From Macrocybe gigantea (Eukaryota > Basidiomycota > Agaricomycetes > Agaricales > Callistosporiaceae): a DNA stretch of 64,000 nucleotides. A model generated the notes under the pieces. That model was not told the origin of the DNA, searched no databases, and saw only the letters and a list, made by a program, of their open reading frames with translations. The stretch lies in NCBI GenBank assembly GCA_011319805.1, contig SJRY01000022.1:211185-275184 (forward strand), read 5' to 3'. The position numbers and the translations under genes are program-made. Below are positions 1 to 12,339 of the stretch, in pieces (the stretch's first letter is position 1; every line of letters starts with the position of its first letter).

Positions 1-261
1 ATGTGCAGAACGCGTGTATCAGCTCTTGTCAGAGGACATGCTTCGACGTTGTCCTATATAAGTTAGCGGTAATCGCTCATGGAATTCGAAGAATGCAGAA
101 CGTGTCCGCGCAGCCCACCAGCATCCGAGTCGTCATGACTTTTCACTAGAACGATCCCAAGAAAGGTGTTCGTACTGCGCCACTATTTCTTCACAGCATT
201 TTCTTGCTTTACAGCTTTTCAAATACTGCGCTTACGCTCAGTTACTCGCAAGGGATCGCAA

Positions 262-3117
262 ATGCCGGATGTCAGTAAGAGTCGAAGCGGAAACACTCAG
301 TACGCGGCTTGTCTAACGAATAGTCGCCGTCGCTTACACTGTCCTCCTTTTACTAGACATGGCGCCACAGAGGCCAGGATTGAGCCCCTACCAGAGGACT
401 CGTCATCGTCATCTTCTAACCCTGGAGCGCATCGACACTATTACCCCCGTCCGCCAACACCTCCATTTCTTTCCGGACGTACCGCATCTCAAACCAAGAG
501 GGACGATGCTACCAAGAAGGACGAAACATCGGTTCCGAAATTCGACTGGCGCCGTCACTTCCAGCTGCTCTCTCAGCTCGAAGAAGACTCTAAGCGAAAG
601 AAACACCACCGGTCTGCCTCCGCGTCGCACACAAAGCGAGAAAAGGAATCAACGCTGTCCCTCCTTCTCGATCAGCTCTTGTCGCAGACCACACGGGCTA
701 ACTTGGCTGAGAAAGAACTCGCCGACACCAAGGACGCTGCGATCAAGGCGGCTATACAGTGGAGAGAATCTAGAGACAAATTAGAGCTCGAGCTAGTCCA
801 AGTGAAGCTAGAACTATCTCTTTACAAGAATAAATACAACGAAGCGCGTGAAGGTATCGCAGGAAAAAGATTCTTTTTCTCAATAATTCTGATCGATTTC
901 TCTTTTTGCTGTCAGAAATTAATAGAGCTCAGGAGGCGGTCCGGAAGCTCGAAGCGGCGCTCTCTGAGGCCGACGATCGGAGTGCTAGAGATCGCGCAAA
1001 GGCAAGACAGGTTTTGGAGGAACGTGCCATAGAGGCCGCTCGCGAGCAAGGTCATAGAGAAGGATGGAGACAAGGTCTTGAAAGAGGACGGTGGTATGCT
1101 TGGATGGCGTCTGAGTATGCTGACGAAGATATTTACGAAGTGGAGGAGGATTATTTCCGCCCTCGCCATACCACCTCGTCGGGCTCCCATAGCTCTACCA
1201 GAACACAGAGATCGACATCGACCAGAAGGTACTCTCTCTTAATCCCACAGAGTATATTCATTGATCGTTTCAACTGCTTAGAAGTCCCACGAGCTCAAGA
1301 CCTCGACGTCGAGACGGATCGGGAAGTAACAACAGAAGCGTAAATATTCATTTCATCTAGTCATCCTTTATCGCGGCTATACATCACACTCGCCTTAGGA
1401 ATCCCACAATCGTGATGCCCCCGTAGTGCCGTCTACACAGGAACCATTGCCCGTGACGCCTCCCCGACGCTCTGAAACGACAACTATTCGTTCTGGAACT
1501 CAAGAACATCGCGAGACTCGCAGTCGATCCGATTCTAGGACCCAACCTCCTAGAACGCAAACGAATTCCCCAGCTCCTAGCTTAACGCCATCTCGCCGAT
1601 CTCAAAAATCGACAGTCATCCCTCCGGACAATTACATCCCCTCAATGGGAGCAGATTCTCGTATATCGCTTCCACCGCCTCATGAGCTCGTTCAACCAGT
1701 AGAATATGGTGCAAGTGCAAGTGACAGCGGGCAACGACGGACAAACATTGCCGTTGGCGGCGGCCTGGACCAAATTCCAAGCAGCCACAGTGACGTGAAT
1801 CGAGGCGTGAAGGACAAGATGAAGGCACCTGTGCCTGTTACTGATTACCGCACGGGCAGCGGTTCTGCTGACTATCGTTCCTATTCCAGAGCTCATGTGG
1901 GGAATAACGGAGGGCAGGAGCCTTATTCGCGCGCACCCTCTGCCATGTCAATGACCTCCAGAAGCTCCTACAAATCGATCTCCGAGTTTGATCTGTTGAA
2001 GAGCCCTCCGAACCGACGCAATAGAAGCACTACCGTGCAATATTCTAGCGCCCCTGTCAGCGGCGGAATGCAAGCGGAGGGAATAGCTGAAGAGTGGCGC
2101 TCTGCTAATACCGAATCTGAGTCGAGCGCCACAATCGCTCCTGGTTATCATCACAGGAAAGCGGAAAGCTGGGATACGAACTCGATTTATTTCGCAGCCA
2201 AATCAGGGGATCGTAGCCAAGGGGTATGGCGCTCTTTCTCTGGATCATTGTCTTCGATCTGTACTCATGAAATTTCCTCATCCTTCATCCTTGAAGACGT
2301 CTTCCCGACCTTCCACTGCCAGGCCAAAGACTCCAAGCGATCGTTACCCACGGAAGGAGATACGGGAATTCGCTTTACCTGTACCACTATCCTCGATGTC
2401 AGTGAGTGGTACCAGCGGGAAAATCCCCATTTACTCCAATCCTTCACCCCTTCTTCAACGCGATTCCGGGGACAACGGACCTGGGCAGACAACGCCGGAG
2501 CATCTCTCTGAAAACACTGGTTCGGGGTCGACGTCACAAGCACTGAAAATTGATGTCGAGTCGCCTGTAAGCATCTTTATGACCTGGCCCGTCTGCGATG
2601 GAGGTTGATGCGTGAATAGTCGACTGTGTCTAGTAGTTCTGTGCATACTGTGATCGATCCCGTGATGCTATCTCCAGATGCTGCCAGTAGGCCTGTACGT
2701 CTTCCAAACATGGACGTTCCGCGCGAACAAAACAGGTCCACGACGCCTACGCAATCGTTGACGAAGTCTAACCCCAAGGTTATATTCGTGGACAATTTAC
2801 CTCCTGGATTTGTAGCACTCAGTCCTATACCATACTCCATGAATGCTCTCCCAAGCCATGACAATCAGAGTGGTAATCCGACTCATCCTTATCCTATCTA
2901 CTCCGCGTCGAGTCGTCCAGGCGGCTCAACCGGTACTCCAGAGTCCTCCACGTTGTTCCAGGAACCAACACGGCCGTCAACCGCGATAGGTAGCGATAGT
3001 TCAAAACAAAAATGGCTCAGCAACAATAGCGAGAGCTCCAGAAGAAGAGTGTTTAGTTTTGGAACGTCACCTGCTCCTCTGAACCGGCCTCTCTCCATCC
3101 TTTCCAATTCTGATTAG
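262..3117 (+). CDS. Coiled-coil, serine/arginine-rich hypothetical protein (multi-exon)
   Basis: I do not recognise this family. The first four exons join cleanly in phase: 262-853, 916-1228, 1282-1339 and 1399 onward, each bounded by GT/AG. After a Ser-rich stretch and an FDWRRHFQLL segment, the N-terminal third forms a long charged coiled coil (KELADTKDAA, KLELELVQVKLEL, then EAVRKLEAALSEADD) that spans the first intron. It continues into an Arg/Ser-rich acidic tract. The rest (1399 to about 2230, about 2300-2568, about 2630-3117) is low-complexity Ser/Pro/Thr with no domain that I can see. The frame changes near 2250-2300 and 2569-2630, so further introns are needed there; their exact ends are unclear. 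The ATG at 262 is the first in frame. A scaffold or cytoskeletal role is possible but only inferred. The end is about 155 nt from the DBR1 start. Confidence 0.6.
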
Positions 3118-3272
3118 CATGAATAACGCTCTCACCCAGGTAGTCTATCTGTAACGTTGATGTATTTCGATGTAAATTAGCCATGAATGAAGATACGATT
3201 TTCGGTCAGCAACAAGGGGGAGTACCGTGGGAATTTTCGCTGAAAACAAGCTTTATCCTGGTCTTGCATTTG

Positions 3273-5004
3273 ATGAGGGTGAGTCGTTTGAGGAGCCTTC
3301 GCCCACATCGTTTAACCGTTGCATCTCATCAGATTGCTGTGGAAGGCTGTTGTCACGGTCAGCTGGGCGCGATTTACAAACATATCCGACAACTTGAAGT
3401 CAAGAACAGATACAAGATCGATCTCCTTCTCATATGCGGGGATTTTCAGGCAGTGCGGAATCACCGGGACCTTCAATGCATGGCCGTTCCGAACAAGTAC
3501 AAGGAACTTGGGCAATTCTACAAGTACGCGTTTCAGGCTGTTTCAGAACTGATTTCATTTTGTCGATCGTTCATTATCGACGTCAGGTACTACACCCGTG
3601 AACGTCAGGTCCCGGTCTTGACAATCGTTATTGGAGGGAATCACGAAGCGTCCAATTACATGTGGGAATTGTGAGTGTAACTGATACATGCGACTGTTGC
3701 TCTGACTAGTTCAAAAGGTATCACGGTGGATGGCTCGCCCCGAACATCTATTTCCTCGGACATGCCGGCTGTGTCCAAGTGAATGGCATACGTATTGCAG
3801 GCGCCTCCGGAATATTCAAAGCGCATGATTTCCGCCAAGGTCACACTATTCTTGTTGCGGATGAGCTGCGAGTTTAACCCAGGATCACCAGGTAATTACG
3901 AAAAAATGCCATACGATTCGAGCGCCATGAGGAGCATCTACCACACACGAGAATTTTCTGTCAGGAAATTGTCCCTCGTAAGCCACATGTGTATGGTCTT
4001 CTACTTTTGCCGACGTCATTGCTAGCTGTCTCCTACGGATATCTTTCTCTCGCACGATTGGCCTCAGCGCATTGAACATCACGGCGATTTACAAGGTTTA
4101 CTCCGCCGTAAACGCCATTTCCGGAGCGACATCGAAGCCGGAACCCTGGGTTCACCTCCTTTGATGAATCTTTTGAAGACGATCAAGCCTCGATGGTGGT
4201 TTGCTGCGCATTTGCATGTCCGATACGAGGCGACTGTTGTTCATGACGGTCAACCGGTCGCTCCCAGTCAACCAACTCATATTCCGAATCCCGACGAGAT
4301 CTTGATCGACGACGACGAAGAGCAGATGCCAGATGCGCAGACGGGAACTGCCACGGTGCCTTCTTCCCGCAATCCCGAAGAAATCGTCTTGGATGATGAG
4401 GAAGGCGGCGTAGATGTCTCATCTCATGTCGCCCAGCCCCATGAGACCCGATTCCTTGCCCTGGATAAATGCCTTCCGAAGCGGCAATTCCTAGAGGTTC
4501 GGTTTTGCTGTCACTGCGCCGCTTTAGTGCTAACGCTCTCGAAGGTTATCGACCTTCCTACGCCGCAGGAAGACGCCGCGCATGAGCCCGCTCTATCGTT
4601 CGATCCAGAGTGGCTTGCGATCTGCCGGGCGTTTCACCCGTGGTTTTCGACGACGCGCCACCAGCGGCCATTCCCAGATGAGGCTGAAGCACGTCAAATG
4701 GTGGCAAAAGAGCTTGAATGGGTCTCGAATAATGTGCCGCAAAAGACAGGCGATCAGTATTCGGTAGCGGGATGTCAGACGTTCGTCCCGACGGCTCCTG
4801 GTCCTGGCGGCGAGGGAAACGCCAAATTCGAGCAACGTGAGTACAATGCGCGATTGGCTCAAAATGCTGTAGATGACATATGTTTTCGCAGCTCCATGGT
4901 ATACAAATCCTCAAACCGAGGCGTTCTGCTCTATGCTAGAATTAGTGAACAAAGTCAACCCACCGCCTTCACCACCGACATTATCTGCGGGTCCATCATC
5001 GTAA
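3273..5004 (+). CDS. DBR1: RNA lariat debranching enzyme
   Basis: Dbr1 is a nuclear metallophosphoesterase that hydrolyses the 2'-5' branch of excised intron lariats. The exons 3273-3278, 3333-3523, 3587-3670, 3718-3839, 3892-3977, 4026-4496, 4545-4836 and 4892-5004 sum to 1365 nt, giving 454 residues in one frame. Family hallmarks appear in order: VEGCCHG with the first metal ligands, [42 protein letters not shown] and FAAHLHV. These cover the whole catalytic domain and its metal-binding His and Asp residues. The acidic C-terminal tail ([20 protein letters not shown]) leads to the conserved end [13 protein letters not shown]. The first coding exon is only ATG AGG, spliced to ATT GCT GTG to give the family's usual start. 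The gene is intact and clearly functional in this sequence. Confidence 0.96.
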
Positions 5005-8000
5005 GAGCGACTAGGCCCGTCGAGGCAAGAACGCACCCAACTTTCAATTTTTGATGAACGCATTTGGGCGAGCGCAGTTTGGCCGCCCGAGCACTTGACA
5101 AAGTCCTTCATTGTTACTTTAGCTAAGAACGGCTGCATTTCGTAACGTTGCGAAAGTCGCCTTTGTTCGCAATTCAAAGCTTGTCTGACGGGGAACATGT
5201 CAATGACGTTGCACGTGTGCTTTCATGTATAATTATTTGCAAGGCCGCCAATCAAACGTCTGATATCCTGTTCATTTTTGAGACAGGTGTTTGGCATCGC
5301 CGTCGGCGCTAGTATGTGACCGACTTGCTTGTGAATTCTCTCGCTCCTACGGCTCTGCGGACGTTTCAGCCAAATCCACTAAATCTATGGCGGCGGCAAC
5401 CTTGACCAGTGCCATGCAGTTCGACGTGAATCAGCACTCAATAAATTGCCGAATGGGACAACTTTTGGCAATCAGGTCCAAGGATTCTCCGTCTGGATCA
5501 GCTCAGGAACAATCTTGTCTGTCTGCCCCTTAATCTCGACCTCTCGAGGATTTAACAATTATGATACAAGGACGATGAGCTATCTCTTGCCCACATGACT
5601 CCTTTGGTTCATTCGACTTTGTTCCCATTCCGGACATTCATTTGAGCTGGTGACTACCCGACCTCTTGGACGTCGTGGTTGCGTGGGATTGTGCGAAAAA
5701 CGCCTGGCTCACTCTCTCCCACATGTCGCGAAATCGGGTGTACGGACGGAACGCGGCCGTTCTCGAGCCTTCTGCCTCCGCTGTCTTCGGTTTTCCGCAA
5801 AGCAAACTGTTTGAAGGGTTTCTTTTCTGACAACCTTCCATCTGTGATCCGTGAGCCTGACGAGCGTGTCAGGTACCCTCTCTTCTCCCCCCTGATGTGC
5901 TCGGCACCGTTCTGATGAGCCAATCACTGACAACCAACGGATCTGTCGAACTTTGACAGTGGCTTCCCCTTCTCAGATCTCAACATTCAGAGCATTGTAG
6001 CGTTTGTTCAAATTATAGCCGAATCTGTCGAACAGAATGCACAGTTGACTGAAAAAGTTCCCACCGCTAGTCTGACGGGTGCTGGCAGATTGTGACATGC
6101 CGTTGGCGCCTTGTGTTGAACACCCATATCGAATCTTTCGAGAACGCGCCCCGATTTCCCAGTCCTGATATTTGCATCTTTGACTCGTCAGTCCTGGGAG
6201 GTGGGGTTCTTGACTGCCTGGAACAAGTCGCGGATCTTCCCACCATTCTCACCGCCTGTTTGTTCGTGCTGCAGTTGTTCTCCCAACAGATTGTCCGCAT
6301 GACGAGAAGCTCCTCTGACCCTGTCATCTTAACACCCTCAAAACGGAGGCATTTTGTCAGCCATTTCATAGCCTCGTGATCCTGGCCTTGTGGCGTTAGA
6401 TGGTCAGCCGCCTCTGTTTCAAACAGCCACCCTTGATAAGCACGGATCTCGTTCTTTGCAAGAGGGTGCATGTCGCGGAGTCTGTTGTTTTACAGTCATT
6501 GCAAGTGCGTTCACGAGTTTCTGTTTCTTCGTGCGGTGCAACAAGCTTGGCGTGTTGGAGAAAACAGCCAAAGACGCTGGGTGTTCAGCACGACGCCTAA
6601 GCGGATTGGGCTTAGCGCCTTTTAAGGTCGAGTCATGCAGACTAAACTTGTGCTTGTAGAACCATTAGGGATAGAGGGCGGACAGAGCGATCAGTGGGGG
6701 GTCCACGTCAGATAGTGCTCGAGCGCAGACCATCTGCGTCGGCTTCTCGTCGCCGCTTTAGCTCCATCAAAGCGATATTCGACCTAGCGCGGTGCTGCGG
6801 CGGCAGCGCTATCCGTTGTAACGGCAATCTGGAAGTGAAGCCATCGATTTCACTTGGCCAAGTTATTTCCATGATTGATTGTTTTGGACTTGTCAACTCC
6901 TTGACAGATGTCGATGAACGGAAAAAGAGAAGAACAAAAGAGAGAATAAAAACACTGACAAACGTCTTTTCGCGATGGAGGGTGATAGTGATAGGCAGAT
7001 TGACTCGATCAAACATGCGTCTGGAAGACGCGTTTTGCTGTGGTCTGGTCTTTGAGCCAAGGAGCCTGGTTGCGGGGGCGTGTAACGACTGTTCGGCTGC
7101 CACCTCCTTCATTCTCCTGCTCACATCGAAACGGATACGCATCACTTCTGACACACGCATATGTACTTATGGACCACGGGCTGTGTGGCACCCGCAAAAA
7201 GAAAAGGCGTGTCTGATGGTGTGCCACGGCGATCATGATGCATACTGTATGGCAATCATTCGCATCAACCGCCCTTACGTTGGCGTCCTGGCTCATCGGG
7301 GGAAGGGAACTTAGGGAAGGGATGGGGTGGGGCAGGGGCGCGTGTGCCGGCCAAAGGCTGTTACATATGGGCATATCTGGGACAACAGAGATGACAGGAG
7401 GAACCCGCCCGTGCGGGACGAGACGAGACGGGAGAAGCGCGGCCTGGACGCGGCTGTTGGGACGAATCCAGAGCTGTACGCCCGGGGCTGTCGCGCCCCG
7501 CGTAGACCGCCAGGCTTTCGAGCACGCTTGGCAAAAGGAAAAAAAAGAATTGCATTATCCGATGGCCATACAAGCGAGACGTCTGTGCATTTTGGATTTC
7601 TCACTCGGTCCGTATCATTCAACATGCCAAACCCGGCTTCCGAAGAGATCTGCGCATTCACGCCGGAGAGTGGGCTTTTTTTTTCTTTGATAGAAGCACT
7701 TCTTTGCATGGCCATGTTGAAATGTCGTGTTTGATGCAACTATTTTTGTTGACCGAACTGTCGGCGAGAAGTGTGCGTTTCCTTTTACTCAAAAAGAGAG
7801 CATCGTGTTGACGGACAAGAGAGGGGGATAGCATGTTCGAGAGGATGCCTGCCGTTCTGTGAGAGACTGATGTCCGCACTGTCAAGCAAACTTCATTTCT
7901 CGGAGAGAACACCTATCTGGCAATCACCCCGAAACATCCGAACGCGAGCCGGTCGGGAAATAGCACCAGCGGCCATAACGATACGGGAGGCGAAGAAGGT

Positions 8001-9592
8001 GCTGATGTGCTCCTCGCAGGTGCCGTTCGCAAAAGAAATAAAAGATTAGGTCGCCGCTGGCAGGGTGGCCAGCACGCGCCACCCGACGCGTCGCCTCAGC
8101 GCCCCCCTCTGATACAGGCGGACCGCGTTTTGAAGCCAGCGCCTGTTAGCGGGGGGCGGGCATGTCTATAATTGACGAGGCACGGTATGAAGCGAACAAG
8201 CCCGACGTAGGAATGAGAGCGAGTGAGCACGACCATCTTTTTTTTTTTTTTGTAAAGAAAGGCATCGCGTTAGTGTGGATATATCCTTGGAGAGGACTTG
8301 CCCTGTCGATCAGGTGGTGACGACGGTGACGCCGCCAGCGACAGCGACGTGATCGTCCATCAGTCTGGTTCTGCCTGCCCCAGGTCTAGTCTATGCAAAA
8401 GGTTTCATCCAGCGCGGAGTGCTTTGCTACGACGTTGAGTGTATCCGTGTCGATCACGTACCTGAACGCGAAACTCGAACGTGCCTTCGGCCCTTGCGGG
8501 GGTGCCTGTTGACCCGGTGCCTTTGCTGTTCGCCCCAGCGCAGGGTGGCGATGGCATGTTGTGGACGGAACGAAAGGTGAAGGAAGAGTGGTGTACGGAG
8601 CGCGGGGTTTCTCTCCGAGCATCACGCGGACGGGCGGGGGAATAGCAATAGCGATGCGCGCTCTGGTTTCGCTTATCGGGCAATCTGGACGCACTTGACT
8701 GTTTTCGTAGCAGCAGCCCTCTGCATGGGGAATTATGACGAGCTGTTTCGATGGAGCACTGATAGCTCGGTATCCAAGCAATGTTCACGTCTGTGGAGGG
8801 CATTTTTTTTTTTTTTTTTGAAATGAATGCATTACATATTGCAAGTACATAAGAGAGAGAGAGCGGGTTTTGGTTATCCGCATGAGGTGGAGTGCGCAGA
8901 GGGTTGGGCGGTTCTTTGACGGGCGTGGGTTTTTTGAGAATCGATCGAGTCACGGGTCGCCGACGTAAGCAGTTCAATATCGCCCAGGATGCGAATGGCG
9001 GAACGGTGAATGAAAGGCACAGACGGAGTGGATGGGAAGGCAGCGTGCGTTGGGTGCCTATCTGGTGTCGAAGAAACGCGATCGACGTGAACGGAACAAT
9101 CGCGAGTCGGTCAATCGCATGGCTCACGTTTTTTTCTTTCGTTGAAAGGTTCAGTCTCACGCTTCGCGAGAAATGGACGATCGTAAAATGAAAAAAAAAA
9201 AAGAACGCGACAGAGAAGCGAACAACAGGACGGATTTTGAAAGACTTTAAGAGATCGTTCCCGCAATCCGCTCAGGGGGGAGGAGGAGAGTCACGATCGC
9301 CGGAAAGGCGTTTAGCCTTGAAATTCGGGATTCCCTTTGATTCCGGGATAACCGGTTCCAGCAGAGAGTTTTCATTTATGCGGTTTGAGCCAAGATGGCG
9401 GGAATTGGGTTGGACCCTTGATCTGATTGCAAGATTGAATGTCCGACTTGTTTGTGCCTTATAATAATAATATAAAATAATAATAAGAATAAAATAAAAT
9501 AAGGGATGGAGGTTGATCAGGCACTCCCCTTCTTATAGCTGACCTTTCGACCTGTCTCTTTTTTTTTTTCTTTTTTTTTCTTTTTCTTTTCG
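5005..9592. other. 4.6 kb stretch with no convincing gene
   Basis: Only short frames without recognisable domains occur here, on both strands. Between about 5290 and 6660 there are compact open frames; the minus-strand one at 6067-6471 has a helical stretch (HEAMKWLTKCLRFEG) but no splice-connected partners, so at most this is a decayed fragment. From 7.3 to 9.6 kb the DNA is full of homopolymers: T runs at about 8239-8251, 8804-8819 and 9561-9590, and an AT-rich AATAA-type tract at about 9466-9500. These sit upstream of the C2H2 regulator, so part of the stretch is probably its long 5' regulatory and leader region. The pyrimidine-rich run ends directly at the regulator's ATG. Confidence 0.6.
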
Positions 9593-12339
9593 ATGGACCG
9601 TTCAGAGGCTCCTACCCCTGATCCCGTCAACACCAACGCTGCAATGCTGGCCCACCCTCCGTCCCTTCCACAGCAACAACCAAAGCGTTATCGCGCTCCT
9701 CCTGCAAAGACGTTCCAATGCAGGGGCTACGGTGACTGCGCCATGATCTTTTCACGCAGCGAACACCTGGCCCGGCACATCAGGTCTGTCGTCTTGTTTC
9801 AAATTTAAAAAAAATCCATTGCGTCTCGAGCCGTGAACATTCCGTATCGCAGGAAACACACCGGAGAGCGACCGTTCACGTGTCATTGCGGCAAGCAGTT
9901 TTCTCGTCTCGACAACCTCAGGCAGCACGCACAGACCGTCCACGCTGACAAGCCGGAGCAGAACGAGCGCATGATGCGCGACCTCACTTCTCTTCATGCT
10001 TCCATGGCTGCTGCCAACAAGATCGGTCAGGCTAGGGGAGGTCGTCGTCCAGCTGCTGCTGCTGCTGCTGCAGCGGCGGCGTCGGTGGCCGTCAACATCA
10101 ACACTAACGCTAGTGCCGCCGCCCAGGCTCAGACCGCTCAGGCACAGGCAGCAGCCGTCGCGGCCGCTCAAGCGGCACTTTCGACGCACGCCCTCGCCGT
10201 CAACGGGCTGGGCATGATCAAGCAGGAAGACGTGCCCATGACGATGCACCCTCACCCGCGCTCGGACCCTGGCGTGCCCTACGACCCCGAGCACCACCAC
10301 AACGGACTGATATCACCACCACCACCAGAACGGATGGCACGTCCAGGCAGCGCCTGACCATGCTGCCGACGCTCACGCTCGCAGTCATTCCTTTCGTGAC
10401 CCCGGCCAGTCCTTTCTTGCCCCAGCATCCCACAACAACAACGCAACAGCAGCAGCAGCAGCACAACCACCACCACCACCAGCAGGCGCTCAATCCCAAT
10501 CCTTTCTCTCCTTCGCCCCCACTCTCGGATTCGGTCTCTCCACCGATCCACGCGATGCCGCGCCCCGTTCCAGATCTGGATCCGGCGCAAGTCGCCCATC
10601 CACTGCAGCTGGTCTTGCCGACCCAAACAATCCAAGATCCCTCCCTCCGCTCTCTGCAATCGTCTCCTCTTCCATCCCCGCATCGTCTTCCCCCGTCCAT
10701 CAGCAGCAACAACAACAGCCTTACTCCACCCCTTCACCCGCCTCTGCCCAGTCCCAGCAACTACTTGCCTTTCCACCCCACCACCTCCACAGACGCCAGC
10801 CAACCGCTAGTCGTCCCGGCACAGCTTCCTCAACCACAGGCGCCTCAGCATCATTCTACTCGGCAAAATCATCTCCTTATCATGCAGGACCTGGAATGGT
10901 CCCTCGCCCAGCAGCAGCAGAGCTATCCCCAGTACACTATGGACGATTCGACATGGGACACCCAGGCCAACAGCAGCAGTACGACACCAGCCCTCCCGCC
11001 GCAGCCGCCGTCCCAGATTCGCCCTCCGGAGCAGATCCCTCCCCATTTTACTTCTCCCCTCCTGAACACCCACACCAGCACGCATCTGCCTCGCCGCCCC
11101 TCATCAACGTCAGCAGCAGCAGCAACCCGCGCAAACGGGCCTACGCCGGACCCGACGGGCCTCATGCCTATGACGAGTTTGCATACGGAGCATCGCCGCC
11201 ACCTCCGCCACGACACGGGCAGCAACAGCAGCACAACCACCACCACCAGCAACAGCAATCACACGACGCCGCCCAATACCACGCCGCCCCCCAGCAACAT
11301 CATCCGTACGACTACGACTACGGATCCGAGTCGCGTCCCCAGTCTCGACGTCTGTCCGTCATGGAGCTCTGCAATGACTCGGATGCCGGAGTTGTCGGAA
11401 ATGCCGGTGTCCATGTCGGATCTGGAGCGTTTTTACTTTCAGCAGCAGCCGCTGCTGCTGCCTCGTCATCAGCAGAATATGGATATGCAGGCGTATATGC
11501 CTCGACCGCCGGTTCAGGATCGTCCAGACCAGGCACTTCGACAAGCGGACTCGTCTCTTCCGCCTCCGCACTCGCTCTCTTTGATCGCGAATCATCAGGC
11601 ACCCCACCGCGAGCCGCAGGACATCACCAGCACCAGCAACAACAATACCAGCACGTCTACGGCACGCTTCCCAGCCTCACCAGGCGACAGTCGGCGGCGG
11701 CTCTCCAGTACACGCAAGAGCTTCACCGGCAACAGATGCGTCAGGCGGTCGAAGCCCAACGCAGGAGTTCGGAAGGCAGGCGCAGGCTCAGGTTCAAGCG
11801 ATGGAGGAGTATTTGGGTATGGAGTTGCTCCGTCGCCAGCGCTCAGCGCAAACGCAAGGTTATCCTCCGCCACACCTCCCTCCGCCACAGCAACAGCCGC
11901 AGCAGCAGCAGGCCTTTCGTCACCCACCGCAAGCGTTTATGATGCACGACGAGGATCCGCGTCAGCATCTCCCGCAAGCGCAGGCGCTGTCGCTGCATCA
12001 CCCCTCCTCCTTGGGAGCGTACACCACGGAGGACACTCGCCCGCATCATACGGCCACGGCGGCGTCCCCCATTCACCCGCATTTTCCGTCATCTCAGATG
12101 GCGGTTTTCAGCACCAGCAACAGCAACAGCACTTCGTCCCATCTCCTTCACCTCCCAATGTGAGCGCCGTGTCGCCCCATCTGCAGCAGCAGCATCAACA
12201 TCAGCAGCAACGCGCTGCGTCATTCTCGCCTCGCTCTGCCGCCTCGTCCCCGTCCTCTGTCGTCGGTGGTGGCGGGTCGCCCTACCTCGGCGGGCCCCAT
12301 GCGCACCACCACGCCGCCGAGTACGGCATGCGTGTCTAA
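9593..12339 (+). CDS. C2H2 zinc-finger transcription factor (two fingers, frame breaks)
   Basis: A sequence-specific nuclear DNA-binding regulator of the fungal Msn2/Usv1-like two-finger kind. Exon 1 (9593-9783) joins exon 2 (from 9853) inside finger 1: C-x5-C-x12-H-x3-H with [11 protein letters not shown], linker KHTGERPF, then finger 2 as C-x-C-x12-H-x5-H with [16 protein letters not shown] very long low-complexity tail rich in Ala, Gln, His, Ser and Pro follows. It includes [11 protein letters not shown] and a helical segment ([15 protein letters not shown], then [14 protein letters not shown]). The most protein-like reading changes frame three times with no plausible intron: near 10335-10350, near 11775-11795 and near 12100-12160. 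Joined across these it ends at 12337-12339. The breaks may be sequence errors in GC-rich repeats or real mutations. Finger identity is certain; target genes are unknown. Confidence 0.82.

Noticed and set aside
6067..6471. Minus-strand frame as a helical-repeat gene
   Set aside because: One helical stretch only, no conserved motif and no adjoining exons with matching phase.
10050..12250. CAG/CAC-rich repeats as a CRISPR array or satellite
   Set aside because: They are irregular codon runs (Gln, His, Ala) in the C2H2 tail, with no repeat-spacer periodicity, and the organism is eukaryotic.
10360..12339. Single 659-codon frame as the C2H2 protein tail
   Set aside because: It stays open mainly because the DNA is GC-rich and repetitive. 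The neighbouring frame carries sensible motifs ([11 protein letters not shown], helical [15 protein letters not shown]), so the long frame is real only near its 3' end.
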